Below are positions 6,281-6,978 of a stretch of DNA of 6,978 bases, in pieces (the first letter of the stretch is position 1; every line of letters starts with the position of its first letter). The stretch covers positions 1 to 6,978 of the forward strand of contig JAIPIO010000209.1 of the NCBI GenBank assembly GCA_021734595.1, in the 5' to 3' direction. Source of the DNA: Kiritimatiellales bacterium (GTDB taxonomy: Bacteria; Verrucomicrobiota; Kiritimatiellia; Kiritimatiellales; Pontiellaceae). The notes below the pieces were generated by a model. The model had not been told where the DNA came from, did no database searches, and was given only the letters and a program-made list of their open reading frames with translations. A program made the translations under genes and the position numbers.

Positions 6281-6295
6281 TTCAAAGGATTGGAA
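6281..6295. repeat. Imperfect palindrome TTCAAAGGATTGGAA after mazG
   Basis: It differs by one base from the sufS copy (TTCAAA instead of TTCCAA) and keeps the same GGA spacer. It is the only intergenic copy, starting 7 bases beyond the mazG stop in the putative SUF promoter region. Confidence 0.55.
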
Positions 6296-6302
6296 AATTA
6301 GT

Positions 6303-6978
6303 TTATTCGCGGCTTTTGACGGCGTTCCAAAAGCCATCCAGTTCATCGAGGGTAAACTCTTTGAAGTCTTTTCCCGAAGCGTGAACCATTTTTTCCACCG
6401 ATTGGAAGCGGCGGATGAATTTCTTTATGTTGTGGTTCAGCAGTTCCTCGGGATTGTGGCCGAGGAAGCGGCTGATGTTGACCACTGAAAAGAGCAAATC
6501 GCCGATCTCGTCGCGGATATCGTCCTCATCTCCCGACTTCACTGCGGCTTTGACTTCCGCAATCTCTTCTTCGAGTTTGTCAAAAACATCATCAATGTGA
6601 TCCCAGTTGAACCCGACCCGCGCGGCGCGTTTCTGGATCTGATGGGCTTTTTGGAGGGCGGGCAGATGTTTGGGGATACCGGAGACAATCGAGGCTGGCT
6701 GATCGACCGCTCCCTGCTTTTCAGCTTTCTTGATCGCATCCCAGTTCTGAAGGACTTCATTCGAACCGGAAACCTGCACCTCGCCAAATACGTGGGGATG
6801 CCGCCGGATCAGCTTGTCGGAAATACCGTCGGCGACCTGATGAAATTCAAAATCACCCGCTTCGGCCGAAATCTGGCTGTGAAAAACCACCTGCAGCAGC
6901 AAATCGCCCAGTTCCTCCTCCAGATCCGAGCAGTTGCCGCTCTCAATAGCGTCGATCACCTCATAGGCCTCTTCAATC
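6303..6978 (-). CDS. mazG: MazG nucleoside triphosphate pyrophosphohydrolase (5' end off window)
   Basis: A two-domain all-alpha NTP pyrophosphatase that hydrolyses (d)NTPs to monophosphates and pyrophosphate, seen as house-cleaning of abnormal nucleotides. The frame is open to the right edge, where IEEAYEVIDAIESG, the first metal-binding acidic motif, is already in progress. The N-terminal part (with the usual PWD-x-x-Q-T region, roughly 40 residues) is therefore outside the window. Next come LEEELGDLLLQVVFHSQ in domain 1, RRHPHVFGE in the linker, then domain 2 with KLEEEIAEVKAA and IRDEIGDLLFSVVN, and the RFQSVEK and LDGFWNAVK end. A GTG at 6959 is simply the valine of that motif, not a start. 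Its stop is 146 bases upstream of the regulator; whether the two are co-transcribed cannot be told. Confidence 0.95.
   Translation of the reverse strand, partial: IEEAYEVIDAIESGNCSDLEEELGDLLLQVVFHSQISAEAGDFEFHQVADGISDKLIRRHPHVFGEVQVSGSNEVLQNWDAIKKAEKQGAVDQPASIVSGIPKHLPALQKAHQIQKRAARVGFNWDHIDDVFDKLEEEIAEVKAAVKSGDEDDIRDEIGDLLFSVVNISRFLGHNPEELLNHNIKKFIRRFQSVEKMVHASGKDFKEFTLDELDGFWNAVKSRE

Larger units (their letters stand above)
6157..6302 (-). promoter_or_regulatory. mazG-regulator intergenic region, probable SUF operon promoter
   Basis: This 146-base gap is the only non-coding stretch long enough to hold the operon promoter. It contains, in transcription order, a one-mismatch copy of the TTCCAA-N3-TTGGAA palindrome, an A-rich patch around 6240-6260, a possible -10 (TATAAG, plus-strand 6187-6192), a dyad AGAC-N7-GTCT, and the regulator's AAAGG. 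No good -35 sits at the proper distance from the TATAAG, which suits a weak or activator/repressor-governed promoter. No rho-independent terminator for mazG is seen. Confidence 0.45.

Noticed and set aside
6393..6407. TTCCACCGATTGGAA in mazG, one mismatch from the palindrome
   Set aside because: It encodes FQSVE in the conserved RF-x-x-VE block near the MazG C-terminus, so protein conservation can account for it; not counted as a family member.
6957..6959. GTG as a possible start of mazG
   Set aside because: The upstream codons in the window encode IEEAYE, which continues the conserved MazG motif, so the gene begins beyond the right edge.

Overview
The window carries one nearly complete iron-sulphur cluster assembly (SUF) operon, read entirely from the minus strand. 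It is followed upstream by the 3' part of a mazG gene, also on the minus strand. In transcription order (high to low coordinate) the layout is: mazG (5' end off the window, stop at 6303); a 146-base gap; an Rrf2/IscR-type regulator (6156-5761); a 53-codon cysteine-rich ORF (5734-5573); sufB (5562-4108); sufC (4078-3320); sufD (3320-2031); sufS (2034-802); sufU (802-353); and a DUF59/MIP18-type sufT-like gene (344 to beyond position 1). From the regulator onward, junctions are 29 bases or less. Three of them overlap (TAATG, GTGA, TAATG), so these genes are probably one transcript with translational coupling.

How the parts work together (family knowledge): SufS takes sulphur from cysteine as a persulphide. 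SufU, a zinc-bound relay, carries it to the SufB-SufC-SufD scaffold, where the SufC ATPase drives assembly. The SufT-like protein helps cluster maturation or transfer. The Rrf2 protein has a four-cysteine cluster-ligand region and probably senses Fe-S status and represses its own operon. There is no sufE or sufA in the window, so this is the SufU-type rather than the E. coli-type arrangement.

Three things go beyond a routine SUF operon. First, a very short ORF with 9 cysteines in 53 residues sits between the regulator and sufB; it has a strong ribosome binding site, while sufB itself has almost none. Second, a perfect 15-bp palindrome family, TTCCAA-N3-TTGGAA, occurs four times inside sufD and sufS in all three codon phases. 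Two copies lie 31 bp apart, and a one-mismatch copy lies just after mazG. Third, a dyad overlaps a possible -10 element just upstream of the regulator gene.

Organism: a bacterium of moderate to moderately high GC. The order rrf2-(small ORF)-sufBCDSU-sufT, the SufU-type scaffold and the interspersed palindromes fit an anaerobic member of the Verrucomicrobiota/Kiritimatiellota side of the PVC group. That is a low-confidence impression from gene order and style, not a proven assignment. No tRNA, rRNA, CRISPR, insertion sequence or terminator is supported. There is no gene-free stretch over 300 bases.
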